Positions 46,814-57,582 of a stretch of DNA of 64,000 nucleotides are shown piece after piece. The stretch is from the NCBI GenBank assembly GCA_020636405.1, contig JACJXW010000011.1, positions 140,204-204,203 on the forward strand. Reading direction: 5' to 3'. The position numbers and the translations under genes are program-made. Position 1 is the first letter of the stretch; each line of letters starts with the position of its first letter. The notes under the pieces were generated by a model. That model was not told where the DNA came from and did not search any database. It was given only the letters and a program-made list of their open reading frames with translations. This DNA is from Lewinellaceae bacterium (GTDB taxonomy: Bacteria; Bacteroidota; Bacteroidia; Chitinophagales; Saprospiraceae).

Positions 46814-49288
46814 CTAAAACTGATCTCCCCCGCCCTCTTTCAGGTCGTCATTTTCGATGCGGGTACGGCGGCGCTGTTGGCGGAAGTCCAGTTTGCCGAA
46901 GCGGTAGTTGAAGGTCAGCCCAAAGGAGCGGAAGAGGATGGCGTTGTTACTGCGCTGGTAGAAATCCTCTCCTTCCAGTTCAGAGGGGAACTCTTTGTAA
47001 TTGAAGAAGGGCTCCGTGATGTTGATGCCCAGGCTGGCCCGTTTGTTGAATTCTTTGAGGAATCCGATGCTCAGCAGGGAGAAGGAGGCGTTTTTCCCCT
47101 GAATGGTCTGCCTCGGGGCCCGGTAAAAGCCGAACATTTCGAACTTATACCCCTTGCCGAAGTCGATGGTGGAGTTGATGTTGCCGTTAAACAGCAGCGC
47201 GTCGTTGCTCAGTTGTTCGCCATTCTGGTTGCGTTCGGTATTGAAGGTGAAGATGTTGGCTCCTCCACGCAGCGTCCAGATCTTAGCGATGGTCACTGAG
47301 GTAAAGAAGTTGACGCCATAGGAGTGGTTCTTTCCGATGTTGAGGAAGGTGGACCGGGAAGCGCCGGCTTCGTCCACATCGAAGAGGAAGCTCTGGATCA
47401 CGTCATCCGTGAACCGATAGAACAGGGATGCATTGATGGAGAACCCTTTGACGAAGGCGCCATAGCTCAGTTCGTACTGGTCGGTCAGTTCGGGGGACAG
47501 GACTGGGTTGCCCACGGTGATGTTGCGTGGGTCATTGAGGTCGGTATAGGGATTGACAAAGAACAGGCTCGGGCGTTGAATGCGGCGGGCGTAGCTCACC
47601 TTGAGGGTGGAAAAGTTCTTCAGTTTGCGGCTCAGGATGATGCTGGGCAGGAAGTTGCCATAGTCGTTGGTGAACGAGGCGGCGTCGCTGGCGTACTCTC
47701 CGCCGATATCCGTAAACTCGTAGCGGGCGCCCGCCACCAGGCCGTAGTTTTCCCCCATCTTGATGTTGAAGGAGAGGTAGGCCGAATAGACGTCCTGGTC
47801 GTAGAAGAATTCATCAGAAAGGGCGGTATTCAGCAAGTAGGCTTGTTTTTCCTGATCGAAGGCCTCGTATTGGTAGTCGCTGTCGATGCGGCGGATCACC
47901 CCTTTGGCGCCCGTTTCCAGTTTCACGGCATCGGTAAGGGGATGCACGTAGTCGGCCTGCAGGGTATACTCGAAATTGTAGCTGTCGTTGCGGTTTTTCT
48001 CATCCAGTTCCAGGCGGGGGTCATTGCCCACCTGGAGGATGGTATTGCGCTGGTTGCCCTGTGCGCCACTCCATTGGAAGGCCATGACCAGTTCCTGCTC
48101 TTCCTTTTTAAAAGTGCGGCGGTAGTCCGTCGTCCAGTCGAAACTACCCCGCAGGCTGCGGCTGTCGTTGGTGCGGGTATATATCTGCTGGAGATTGCTC
48201 AGCGGGATCTCGTAGGTGGCGTCTGTCGTCCCTTCATTATTGCCGCCGAAGCCGCCGAAGGTGAGCGAAGAGGAGAGGCTGTTGTAGGCGTTGATATCGT
48301 AGAAAGCCCCCACGGAGCCCCTTGGGCCGTAGCTGTTGCCGCGGGTATTGGCATCCTGGGTGAGGATGCGCAGGGTGTCGTTGCGGGTATCTTCGCGGTA
48401 GAACTCCGAGTAGCCGTCCCGCGGCCAGGAGAGCCAGGTGCTGCCGCTGGCGTTGAGCCCGAAGCGGCCGCTGGCCAGGCTCAGGTTGAGGCCGCCCCGG
48501 TTGATGCGGGTGCCCACGCTGCTGTTCACCGAGCCGGTGAAGCCCTCCACGCTTTTCTTTTTGGTGATGATATTGATGATACCGGCGGTGCCCTCGCCGT
48601 CGTACTTGGCCGACGGAGTGGTGATGACCTCTACGCTTTTGATCTGGTCAGCAGGAATGGACCGCAAGGCTTCGCCCGGGTTCTGGGCGAAGAGGGTGGA
48701 GGGCCTTCCGTTGATCAGGATCTGCACGTTCTGAGAGCCGCGGAGGGAGACGTTTCCGTCGAAGTCGACGGAAAGCAGCGGCGCCTTGCGCAGCACGTCC
48801 ACCGCATCGCCGCCTACTGTGGTCACATCCTGGTCGGCATTGAATACGATCTTGTCGATGCGGTTCTCGATCAGGGCGCGCTCTTCGGTCACTTCCACGG
48901 CATTGAGGGTGATGTTTTCCGAAGCCATATAAATGTCACCCAGGTCGACATCCGGTTTTTCCAAAGTGAGCTCCACTTCGGGCACAACTTTCGTGGCGTA
49001 GCCGATAAAGGAAATATGCAATTCGTACTTGCCGTTGCGTACGTCCTGCAATTTGAAATGGCCCTTTTCGTCGGTGATGCCACCGGCGGATTCCTTGCCG
49101 CTGCCGGCGGCCTTGAGTACCAGGGTGGCAAATTCAACAGGGGCGCCCGCTACGGAATCGATGACGTGGCCCGTCACTTTTCCTTTGATGGAAGGGCCTT
49201 GTTGCTGGCGGTTGCCGTAGGGAGGTTGTTGAGCAAATGCCGCAAAGGCAGAGAACAGGAAGAGCAGGATCGGTAGCTGTTTTTTCAT
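46814..49288 (-). CDS. TonB-dependent-receptor-like outer-membrane beta-barrel protein
   Basis: 824 residues from the ATG opening MKKQLPILLFLFSAFAAFAQ; an upstream extension of 38 codons is non-coding. A carboxypeptidase-regulatory-like domain (about 38-115, VTGHVIDSVAGAPVEFATLV) precedes a plug domain (about 130-230, VLRKAPLLSVDFDGNVSLRG then INGRPSTLF) and a barrel of the outer-membrane beta-barrel family 3 type. The C-terminus ends in a hydrophilic tail (RTRIENDDLKEGGGDQF). It probably imports or senses a substrate across the outer membrane with TonB energy, but the substrate is unknown and no SusD-like partner adjoins it. The gene diverges from the lysoplasmalogenase gene. Confidence 0.88.
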   Translation of the reverse strand: MKKQLPILLFLFSAFAAFAQQPPYGNRQQQGPSIKGKVTGHVIDSVAGAPVEFATLVLKAAGSGKESAGGITDEKGHFKLQDVRNGKYELHISFIGYATKVVPEVELTLEKPDVDLGDIYMASENITLNAVEVTEERALIENRIDKIVFNADQDVTTVGGDAVDVLRKAPLLSVDFDGNVSLRGSQNVQILINGRPSTLFAQNPGEALRSIPADQIKSVEVITTPSAKYDGEGTAGIINIITKKKSVEGFTGSVNSSVGTRINRGGLNLSLASGRFGLNASGSTWLSWPRDGYSEFYREDTRNDTLRILTQDANTRGNSYGPRGSVGAFYDINAYNSLSSSLTFGGFGGNNEGTTDATYEIPLSNLQQIYTRTNDSRSLRGSFDWTTDYRRTFKKEEQELVMAFQWSGAQGNQRNTILQVGNDPRLELDEKNRNDSYNFEYTLQADYVHPLTDAVKLETGAKGVIRRIDSDYQYEAFDQEKQAYLLNTALSDEFFYDQDVYSAYLSFNIKMGENYGLVAGARYEFTDIGGEYASDAASFTNDYGNFLPSIILSRKLKNFSTLKVSYARRIQRPSLFFVNPYTDLNDPRNITVGNPVLSPELTDQYELSYGAFVKGFSINASLFYRFTDDVIQSFLFDVDEAGASRSTFLNIGKNHSYGVNFFTSVTIAKIWTLRGGANIFTFNTERNQNGEQLSNDALLFNGNINSTIDFGKGYKFEMFGFYRAPRQTIQGKNASFSLLSIGFLKEFNKRASLGINITEPFFNYKEFPSELEGEDFYQRSNNAILFRSFGLTFNYRFGKLDFRQQRRRTRIENDDLKEGGGDQF

Positions 49289-49382
49289 ATTTTGTGCTTT
49301 CGGGTGTTTGTTGTGCATGTGCTGAGTTGGAACGGCCATAGAATGGCCACGACAATGAAATGCAAAGGTGGGGAAATTGTTT

Positions 49383-49543
49383 AGAGTTTGTTCAAAATTC
49401 AATTAATGGCCTCCAAGCGGAAAATTTGAATTCATCCTGCGTTAAATTTTTCGCCGGATTGCCCGCATCCGGCTGCAAAATTTGCCTTGGCTGAAATGAA
49501 ATTTTCTCGCTTTCGGCTCATCATCGAAATTTGAACAAACTCT
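49383..49543. repeat. Intergenic inverted repeat with AAATTT modules
   Basis: AGAGTTTGTTCAAA (49383-49396) and its exact complement (49530-49543) bound a 160-bp segment in the divergent promoter region. Inside are several AAATTT-centred repeats and a perfect GCCGGAT/ATCCGGC hairpin. It could be a small mobile palindromic element; only one copy is seen in this window. Confidence 0.55.
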
Positions 49544-49558
49544 TTAAAACAACATAAA

Positions 49559-50257
49559 ATGAAAAAACTGCTTCCACCCTCCTTCCTTCTTTTGTCTCTG
49601 CTGAACCTGTATGGCGAATACGGCCGCTCCGAGGCGCTCATTTTCATCACCAAGCCGTTGTTGCTCACCACCCTTGCTTTATGGTTTTACCTGGAACTGC
49701 GCCCGTTGCAGGGCCGTTTTCCCCGCTTCATCCTGGCGGGGCTGATCTTTTCCATTGGTGGTGACGTTTTGCTGATGCTGGTAGAGAACGGGCCGAAGGA
49801 GGAGCACTTTTTCCTTCTGGGGCTGGCCAGTTTTCTGTTGGCGCAGCTGAGTTACCTGGCCGGTTTCCTCCACTATCCGGAGGTGCGCCAGGGGCTCATT
49901 GCCCGTTCGCCCTGGCGGGTGTGGCCCTTTATGCTTTTTCTGGCGGGAATAATCGCCGTCCTCTTGCCGGGCATTCCCGGCCCAATGCGCGTGCCGGTAG
50001 TGGCTTATGCCTGCGCCATCGTCAGCATGGCGATAGGAGCCTACAACCTGCAACCCCTTCTTAAAAGGCCGGTTTTTCTCGGGCTTATGGCCGGTATCCT
50101 TTTGTTTATTCTTTCCGACAGCCTGATCGCGCTGAATAAATTCCGGGTGGATCTGGTGGTTATCCCCTATGCCCGGCTATGGATCATGGCTACTTATTTG
50201 CTTGGACAGTACTGGATTGCCAGGAATGCTGCTGTGGTTTGGAAGGGAAGAGGTTGA
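49559..50257 (+). CDS. Lysoplasmalogenase-like membrane protein (YhhN family)
   Basis: 232 residues with seven to eight membrane helices. Family landmarks are visible: ITKPLLLTTLALWFYLEL, FSIGGDVLLMLVENGP, LLGLASFLLAQLSYLAGF and LFILSDSLIALNKFR, with the acidic residues (GGD, SDS) thought to bind the metal or substrate. The YhhN/TMEM86 family hydrolyses the vinyl-ether bond of lysoplasmalogens in animals and some bacteria; in others the substrate is unproven. The start ATG opens MKKLLPPSFLLLSLL. It is alone on this strand, followed after about 50 bp by a dispersed repeat copy. Confidence 0.88.
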   Translation: MKKLLPPSFLLLSLLNLYGEYGRSEALIFITKPLLLTTLALWFYLELRPLQGRFPRFILAGLIFSIGGDVLLMLVENGPKEEHFFLLGLASFLLAQLSYLAGFLHYPEVRQGLIARSPWRVWPFMLFLAGIIAVLLPGIPGPMRVPVVAYACAIVSMAIGAYNLQPLLKRPVFLGLMAGILLFILSDSLIALNKFRVDLVVIPYARLWIMATYLLGQYWIARNAAVVWKGRG

Positions 50258-50310
50258 TTGGGGCGTTGCCATGAGGTGGCTACAGGCGCTGTTTAAGGAG
50301 GGATAGGCCG

Positions 50311-50389
50311 ATTATTCTGTGACTTCTAAAAAAGATCTTCCTGATTTTCAGGGATTTGCGAATGAAGAACAGCGGATCCCGGCCACCCC
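50311..50389. repeat. Dispersed 70-80 bp repeat, copy 1
   Basis: The segment ATTCTGTGACTTCTAAAAAA, then TTTTCAGGGATTTGCGAAT, then GAACAGCGGAT is clearly related to the pair of copies at 63860-63999 (ATTCTGTGTCTTCTAAAAAA, TTCAGGGACTTGCGAAT, GAACAGCGAATTCCGAACA) and partly to 60345-60371. It lies after a gene end and does not code. Confidence 0.7.
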
Positions 50390-50443
50390 TTTATGGGAAA
50401 CGGACAATCAACAACCGATAACCCCTACACTTAACCTGGGCCC

Positions 50444-50845
50444 CTAATCGAGGAACCTGTCCCGCAATTCCGGCGTCGGTATCATACACTGATCCTTTTT
50501 TCCGAACCAGCGGTAGCGGTTTCGGGCGATCCAGTTGTAGACGGCATCGCGTATGGAGCGGGGGACGATGAGAAATCCGTAGAGCGCCGGCCAGGCGCCG
50601 GGCAGATGACGGGCGGCGCGCAGTGCGGCATCAGACCGGGTGTACATCCGGCTATTTTCCAGCAAGACGATCGTGCTGATGTCTTCGGGCGCTTCGGGGT
50701 ATGGTTCCAATAAGTTTTTTGCCGCCGCCGATTGCAGGGAGGCGAATCGAAAAACCCCTTTCGGGTCTCGTTCAATGATGAACTGGACGGCGCCGTTGCA
50801 CAGATTACATACGCCATCGAAGAGTAAAACAGGGTGCTTATCCAT
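50444..50845 (-). CDS. DCC-family thiol-disulfide oxidoreductase-like protein
   Basis: 133 residues, the typical DUF393/YuxK length. The family motif DGVCNLC is at residues 10-16, a CxxC in a thioredoxin-like fold, followed by FIIERDPKGVFRFASLQS and the later LLENSRMYTRSDAALRAARH. The C-terminal PRSIRDAVYNWIARNRYRWF is also conserved in the family. Members are predicted redox proteins without a settled role. The gene diverges from the truncated TonB receptor gene; their starts lie about 200 bp apart, too little to hold the missing 5' part of that receptor. Confidence 0.9.
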   Translation of the reverse strand: MDKHPVLLFDGVCNLCNGAVQFIIERDPKGVFRFASLQSAAAKNLLEPYPEAPEDISTIVLLENSRMYTRSDAALRAARHLPGAWPALYGFLIVPRSIRDAVYNWIARNRYRWFGKKDQCMIPTPELRDRFLD

Positions 50846-51049
50846 GACTGTAAGAACACCGGATGGGATGGGTGGGTTCAGGCCCGTGCGGCAGGAATCT
50901 CTAGCTTATATGCAGCCAATTTTGGAAAAATTATCTATATTAACCGACATTCCCTTTTTTCTGAAGGAAAAGAAAAAGCTCTCCAAAAGTTTTAGTCCCG
51001 GAACAATAGAATTGATTTTCAAGCCTTTAGGCGTATTGATGGGCAGGAT

Positions 51050-53662
<2,613 letters not shown>

Positions 53663-53708
53663 GCTATTGCTGAGGGCCGCCTGCCGCAGGGGCCAGGTAA
53701 TGGAAGAA

Positions 53709-53750
53709 GAAGGCGCTGCCGGGTTCGCACCAGCGGCGCCTTCTCCTTTT
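53709..53750 (+). terminator. Intrinsic terminator of the TonB receptor gene
   Basis: A 14-bp stem with one mismatch and one G-T pair (53709-53722, 53730-53743), a 7-nt loop, and a following TCCTTTT. It lies 46 bp after the receptor's stop codon. Confidence 0.8.
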
Positions 53751-53896
53751 ATCCCCTGTCGTAGTTTATATGATATTCTTTTATTTGTTAAAGTTGGAGA
53801 ATAGATTAGGGTATTGCGTATTATAAAGCATCAATATTATTGTATCTTCCGTTGTAGAAGAGAAAAAATTTTCCACATTTTATTCCCTAACTATCC

Positions 53897-54547
53897 ATGA
53901 AAATTATCCAATTGGCCCTGCCGTTATGTGTTCTTCTTTTGGCAGGCATTCAGCCTGTCGCCCAGCCTATTGCTCTGGCTTCCGCCAACTCCACCCGCAC
54001 CTTTCAGGTCGTGAAAAAGAAAGGGAGTATCCACGTCTTTGAGCGCTGGTTTGAGGTGGAAGGAGAAGAGCGGGAGACGCGGGAGCTCAAGTCGGAATTT
54101 ACCGTATCGGCAAGTATAGACGAGATCCTGCCCTTTATCCAGGACCCCGGGAAAGTAGAAAAGTGGATGAAAGCAGTAGGCGAAGTAAAGGCCATTGAAG
54201 GCAAAGGCACTCCCCAGTGGGTTTCCTATATCCGCTACGATGTGCCCTGGCCGTTGAACGACCAGGATTGCCTGATGCGTTATCAACTGCTCCGGGAGGG
54301 GAACCGGGCTTCCGTTTATTTCCGTTCTGTTGCTGATTCCCGGATGCCGCCCAAAGATGGGATCAAGCGCCTGGAGGGCATCCAGGGCCTGTGGCGCCTG
54401 CAGGCCTTGGGCAATGGCCAGACGCGGGTCACCTATTCCATGCTGACCCTGGAAAAACCTTCCATGCCGCGTTGGGTCACCGACCCGGTGGTGCGGGCCA
54501 ATATGCTGGAAAGTATGGAGGCGTTTTTTGGGCTTTTGAAGGATTAG
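53897..54547 (+). CDS. Exported START-domain-like lipid-binding protein
   Basis: 216 residues. A signal peptide (MKIIQLALPLCVLLLAGIQP then VAQ) precedes one START-like domain. Its features are the SEFTVSASIDEILPFIQDPG segment after the first strand, YIRYDVPWPLNDQDCLMRYQ, the following VYFRSVADSRMPPKDGIKRL, and a long C-terminal helix (WVTDPVVRANMLESMEAFFG). Similar domains bind lipids in a deep pocket. Exported single-domain forms are frequent in marine Bacteroidota but uncharacterised. Its end converges on the anti-sigma-like gene with 40 bp between. Confidence 0.82.
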   Translation: MKIIQLALPLCVLLLAGIQPVAQPIALASANSTRTFQVVKKKGSIHVFERWFEVEGEERETRELKSEFTVSASIDEILPFIQDPGKVEKWMKAVGEVKAIEGKGTPQWVSYIRYDVPWPLNDQDCLMRYQLLREGNRASVYFRSVADSRMPPKDGIKRLEGIQGLWRLQALGNGQTRVTYSMLTLEKPSMPRWVTDPVVRANMLESMEAFFGLLKD

Positions 54548-54587
54548 CCCTCCTCTTCATTGTGTTAATCAACGAACAGGCTCAGGG

Positions 54588-55517
54588 TCAGTTGGCCCAA
54601 TTGTAGAAGGGAGACTGTAGCGTACGCAACAGGATCTTGGCCTGGGGCTGGAACTCGTGGCCATCGATGGCGGCGATACGCTGGGCTTCCGATTTCAGGT
54701 CTATAGGAGGAGGCGATGTAGCCAGGGCCGCCAGGAGGCGGTTCCATTCGCTGTGCTCGCGGTAGTAGGTTCTGCTAAGTTCATCGATGGAAGCGGTGGG
54801 CAATTGGCCCAGGAGGTTGTTGAACGCCTCGTAGGCGGCCGGGTACTGTTGTTGCCGAAAGAGGCGGTGGGCGGCCTGGTAAGATTGGCTGGTGGTTTCT
54901 GCGCTGGCAGGCTTATCGCCCATTATGCCCTCATCGAGGGGCGGCTGATAGTAAGTTTCGACGATAGCGCCGGCCGAGAAGTTGGCCTGAAGGTACCAGT
55001 TGAAGCTCAGGCCCAGCAGGAAGAGAATGGCGGCGGCGGCGGCCAGGCGCGGCCACAAGGGCCTTCGGTGCGCCGGCCTGAGGGTTGTTTCTTGCCCTTT
55101 GTCTTTTTCCCATCCCACCATTTTATGGCGGAAGGCTTCTGCCCGGGCGGCGTCGAACCCTTCGTGGACCTGCCGGTAGGCGGCCACTTCACGGGCGAAT
55201 GCCTCGTCCTTTTCCATTCGTTTTTCCACCGACTTGCGGGCTCCGTCTGTAAGTTCACCGTTGAGGTACCACTCGATGAGTTCCGTATCGGCGGCGCCGG
55301 GTTGTTGCCATTCCTCTTCCCAGGCGTTCACCTGTCGCCGGAAATTTTGGTTGCGCAGGGATTGCATACCTTCCAGTATCGGCCGGTATGCTTCCAGTTC
55401 CTGGCGATAGCCTTCATCCGCTTGCAGGCGCGCCTCGAATTCCGCGCGTTCGCTGCCCTCCATCTGATGGGTGAGGTAGCGTTCAATGGTTTCTATATCG
55501 TAGCGTTCTGACGGCAT
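54588..55517 (-). CDS. Probable anti-sigma factor, duplicated N-terminal module
   Basis: 309 residues from the ATG opening MPSERYDIETIERYLTHQM; 16 upstream codons overlap the sigma gene's end and are not needed. The cytosolic part holds two similar modules of about 65 residues (about 6-70: IERYLTHQMEGSERAEFEAR; about 76-140: IEWYLNGELTDGARKSVEKR), each with the D/E-x-x-x-ER-x-AFE pattern of anti-sigma helices. A single membrane helix follows (LAAAAAILFLLGLSFNWYL), then a periplasmic TPR-like region. It starts 17 bp after the ECF sigma gene, so it should bind and hold that sigma factor. No zinc-binding HxxxCxxC motif is present. Confidence 0.75.
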   Translation of the reverse strand: MPSERYDIETIERYLTHQMEGSERAEFEARLQADEGYRQELEAYRPILEGMQSLRNQNFRRQVNAWEEEWQQPGAADTELIEWYLNGELTDGARKSVEKRMEKDEAFAREVAAYRQVHEGFDAARAEAFRHKMVGWEKDKGQETTLRPAHRRPLWPRLAAAAAILFLLGLSFNWYLQANFSAGAIVETYYQPPLDEGIMGDKPASAETTSQSYQAAHRLFRQQQYPAAYEAFNNLLGQLPTASIDELSRTYYREHSEWNRLLAALATSPPPIDLKSEAQRIAAIDGHEFQPQAKILLRTLQSPFYNWAN

Positions 55518-55534
55518 CTCATTCCGGTTTAGGA

Positions 55535-56074
55535 TTATAATAAGTCGCGCATTTTTTTCAGGCAATCGTGTTTGCGTTTCCGTGCGGCGCCGGCCGACGG
55601 GAGGCCCAGCTCTTCGGCGATGGCTTCCATAACGAAGCCCCGGAGATAGGCCAGCTCCAGTATCTGGCGGCAGGATTCCCCCACCTTATCCAGCAGTTGG
55701 CGTACCAGCTCGGCCCGGGCGGCCTCGTCCTGGCGGCTCTCTACTTCGGGCGCCACCGGCAGGTCGGGAATATCATCATCCCAGTTGCCGGTACCTTCGT
55801 TCCGCTTCTTCAGCAGTATTTTCCCAATGCCGAAGAGGTAGGTCTTCAGGGCGCTCGCCAGGGGCGGCTGCAATTTGCCGCTGATGATGTTGCGGTACAG
55901 CACCACCATAGCATCCTGGTAGAGTTCGAGGGCGGCTTCGGGGCCCATGGCGCCGTATTTCATAATAAAGAGCCGGAAGGGGCTACGCAGCTCATCGTAG
56001 AGTTCCTTCCAGGCCTGGCTGTCGTCGGTAGCCAGTTGCGATAGTTTGCGGTCGTCATCCGGATATTTGCTCAT
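55535..56074 (-). CDS. ECF-type RNA polymerase sigma factor
   Basis: 179 residues. Region 2 (about 20-90) has LYDELRSPFRLFIMKYG and ALELYQDAMVVLYRN, then SALKTYLFGIGKILLKKRNE. Region 4 (about 120-178) has LLDKVGESCRQILELAYLRG then MEAIAEELGLPSAGAARKRK, the DNA-binding helix-turn-helix for the -35 element. The linker is acidic (WDDDIPDLPVAPEVESRQDE). It forms an operon with the putative membrane anti-sigma factor and should be released by an envelope signal. The regulon cannot be inferred; the nearest genes are the broken phosphorylase and the START protein. Confidence 0.9.
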   Translation of the reverse strand: MSKYPDDDRKLSQLATDDSQAWKELYDELRSPFRLFIMKYGAMGPEAALELYQDAMVVLYRNIISGKLQPPLASALKTYLFGIGKILLKKRNEGTGNWDDDIPDLPVAPEVESRQDEAARAELVRQLLDKVGESCRQILELAYLRGFVMEAIAEELGLPSAGAARKRKHDCLKKMRDLL

Positions 56075-56460
56075 TAATGGGCCCGGTTTTGCTTGGCGTT
56101 ACGAATGGTGTGTATTTTTTTCGCGCTTCCTGCCCGGTGTGGATCTTCGCCACATAGGGAGGCCGGCGATAAAGTTAGGGATTTTGCGGAGATTTTAAGG
56201 CCTGTACAGGGCCGCTTACCTCCCGTGCACTAGTTTAATTCCGGCCTGCCGATGCCGCCTGATGACAACATGGAAAATTTTTTTACTGCTGGACGTAACA
56301 TTCTTTCATCAGCACGGATAAAGAAGAAAACACCTGAAACCCCCTTTCAATAATCCCATTATCCCCGGTAGCCGGGCGCCCTTTGTACCGTTTCGTTTGA
56401 CCAATCCCAATTGCAATGGCTTAAGGCCTGGCTGCCGTTTTTTTTAGAGCTATTAGACAG
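56075..56460. other. Intergenic region upstream of the sigma gene
   Basis: 386 bp that should hold the sigma operon promoter. No clear TTTG/TAnnTTTG pair was seen. A T8 run at about 56438 ends it. Nothing else recognised. Confidence 0.4.
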
Positions 56461-56660
56461 GAGTCATCCCGAATTTTTTAATTCAAGATGTAGAAATGCT
56501 CCCTGCGGGGAGATGTACCGGCTTCGCCGGTGAAATGCGGGGCTGCAGCACGGGCCATTTCGGCCTAAGGCCACATTTCAAAAGGCCATTTTGCCAGGCA
56601 TTTCAAGAATTTGGCCGCTAAGCGGCCAAATTCGGTCATTTCAAAAATTCGGGATGACTC
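56461..56660. repeat. Modular palindromic element with 18-bp terminal repeats
   Basis: GAGTCATCCCGAATTTTT (56461-56478) and its exact complement (56643-56660) bound 200 bp. Inside, short stems (CTCCCTGCGGGGAG, ACCGGCTTCGCCGGT, GGCCTAAGGCC, TTTGGCCGCTAAGCGGCCAA) alternate with the hexamers GAAATG (56493, 56532) in the left half and CATTTC (56556, 56574, 56599, 56637) in the right half. The whole can fold into a branched cruciform. No coding potential. Confidence 0.85.
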
Positions 56661-57542
56661 ATGCGAATCAGGAGCTAAAGAGCCCTGAAAGGGCCGGGAG
56701 TGCAAAATATCAGACAGATTATACGATACTTTTGGTACGGATAAATGTGCGATTTTTGACGTGCGACGGCCCTTTCGCGTAAGGCGAGGGCGAGTTCCGG
56801 GGCACTCGTTTCGCTGATGCCAGGAGGGCAGCCCCTTAGGTAGGAACTTCCCCTTTGTACACTGCACATTCCTGTTCTGCTTCGCTCCAAGAAAGCCGTT
56901 TGCACGTCTTTTTTGTCGCGCATAAAAAAAATTCAAAAAACGCTGGAAGCTCCACAGGCGGCGCTTTTATGCTTGGTATTACCAGGTAGCGAGGTATTGG
57001 CGCCTGCCCTTGATGTCCGGGATTGCCCTTTTTCAGGTGCTGTGCCGGTTTCCGGATTTAGAAAGCCACGGCACTTCGGGCGAAGTGCCGTGGTATGGTT
57101 TTGCAGGTTGTCGGCTCCTGGCAGGAAACCGCCAAGGCACGTTCCTTGCCTTCAACAGCAGGAAACGGCCCTGGTGTCCTTGTCTTCTGCCCAACGCTTT
57201 CCTTTAAGGAAAAAGGGCGCTTGTGGCCGCTTGGGAGCTGTCCATTGCCCGGTGGTAGCCGCCGGGCAGGAGCTGCCGGACAGTGTCCAAAAAAGCCGCC
57301 CTGGAACTGGTACTTTTGTTACGCGAAAAGTAGTGATGATGTGCGATTTTTGATGGGGCTCCTTGGGCGCAGCCCTTCCGCTCGCCCTACATCACAAATC
57401 AAACATCACAAATCAAACATCATAAATCAAAAGGGCGCCTGCTGAAGCAGTAAAAAAAGGGTTGCCGTTTTCACCTCACATGCTGCACCCTCGATCCCTG
57501 CCTCCATCGGCTGCCATTTAGCCCCTGATTCGCATGACTCAT
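56654..57542. repeat. Segment bounded by 26-bp inverted repeats
   Basis: ATGACTCATGCGAATCAGG-AGCTAAA (56654-56679) and its complement with two differences (57517-57542) face each other across 889 bp. Between them lie the first copy of the 0.55-kb element, word tracts (GATTTG/ATCACAAATC at about 57390-57430) and a GGGCTCC-TTGGGC-rich hairpin. The left repeat touches the palindromic element described above. Confidence 0.8.
56766..57330. mobile_element. Non-coding TIR element, copy 1 (MITE-like)
   Basis: About 565 bp, homologous along its length to 61054-61569 in the same orientation. The ends are inverted: CCTTTCGCGTAA at the left, TTACGCGAAAA at the right. A 15-bp direct repeat ATGTGCGATTTTTGA flanks it (56745-56759, 57339-57353), as a target-site duplication would. 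It contains a perfect hairpin CCACGGCACTT/AAGTGCCGTGG (57067-57094). No frame codes for a transposase or any known protein. Mobility is inference. Confidence 0.65.
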
Positions 57543-57582
57543 GTTTTGTATTTCGGAACCGGCCCGGCGGCCAGGGTATAAA

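Noticed and set aside
47324..49276. Plus-strand open frame of 650 codons opposite the outer-membrane barrel gene
   Set aside because: Antisense shadow; Val/Gly/Ala-rich low-quality protein without motifs.
56913..57353. Open frames inside the 0.55-kb element (copy 1)
   Set aside because: They are not kept in copy 2, which differs by many indels, and no known protein motif is seen, so the element is treated as non-coding.
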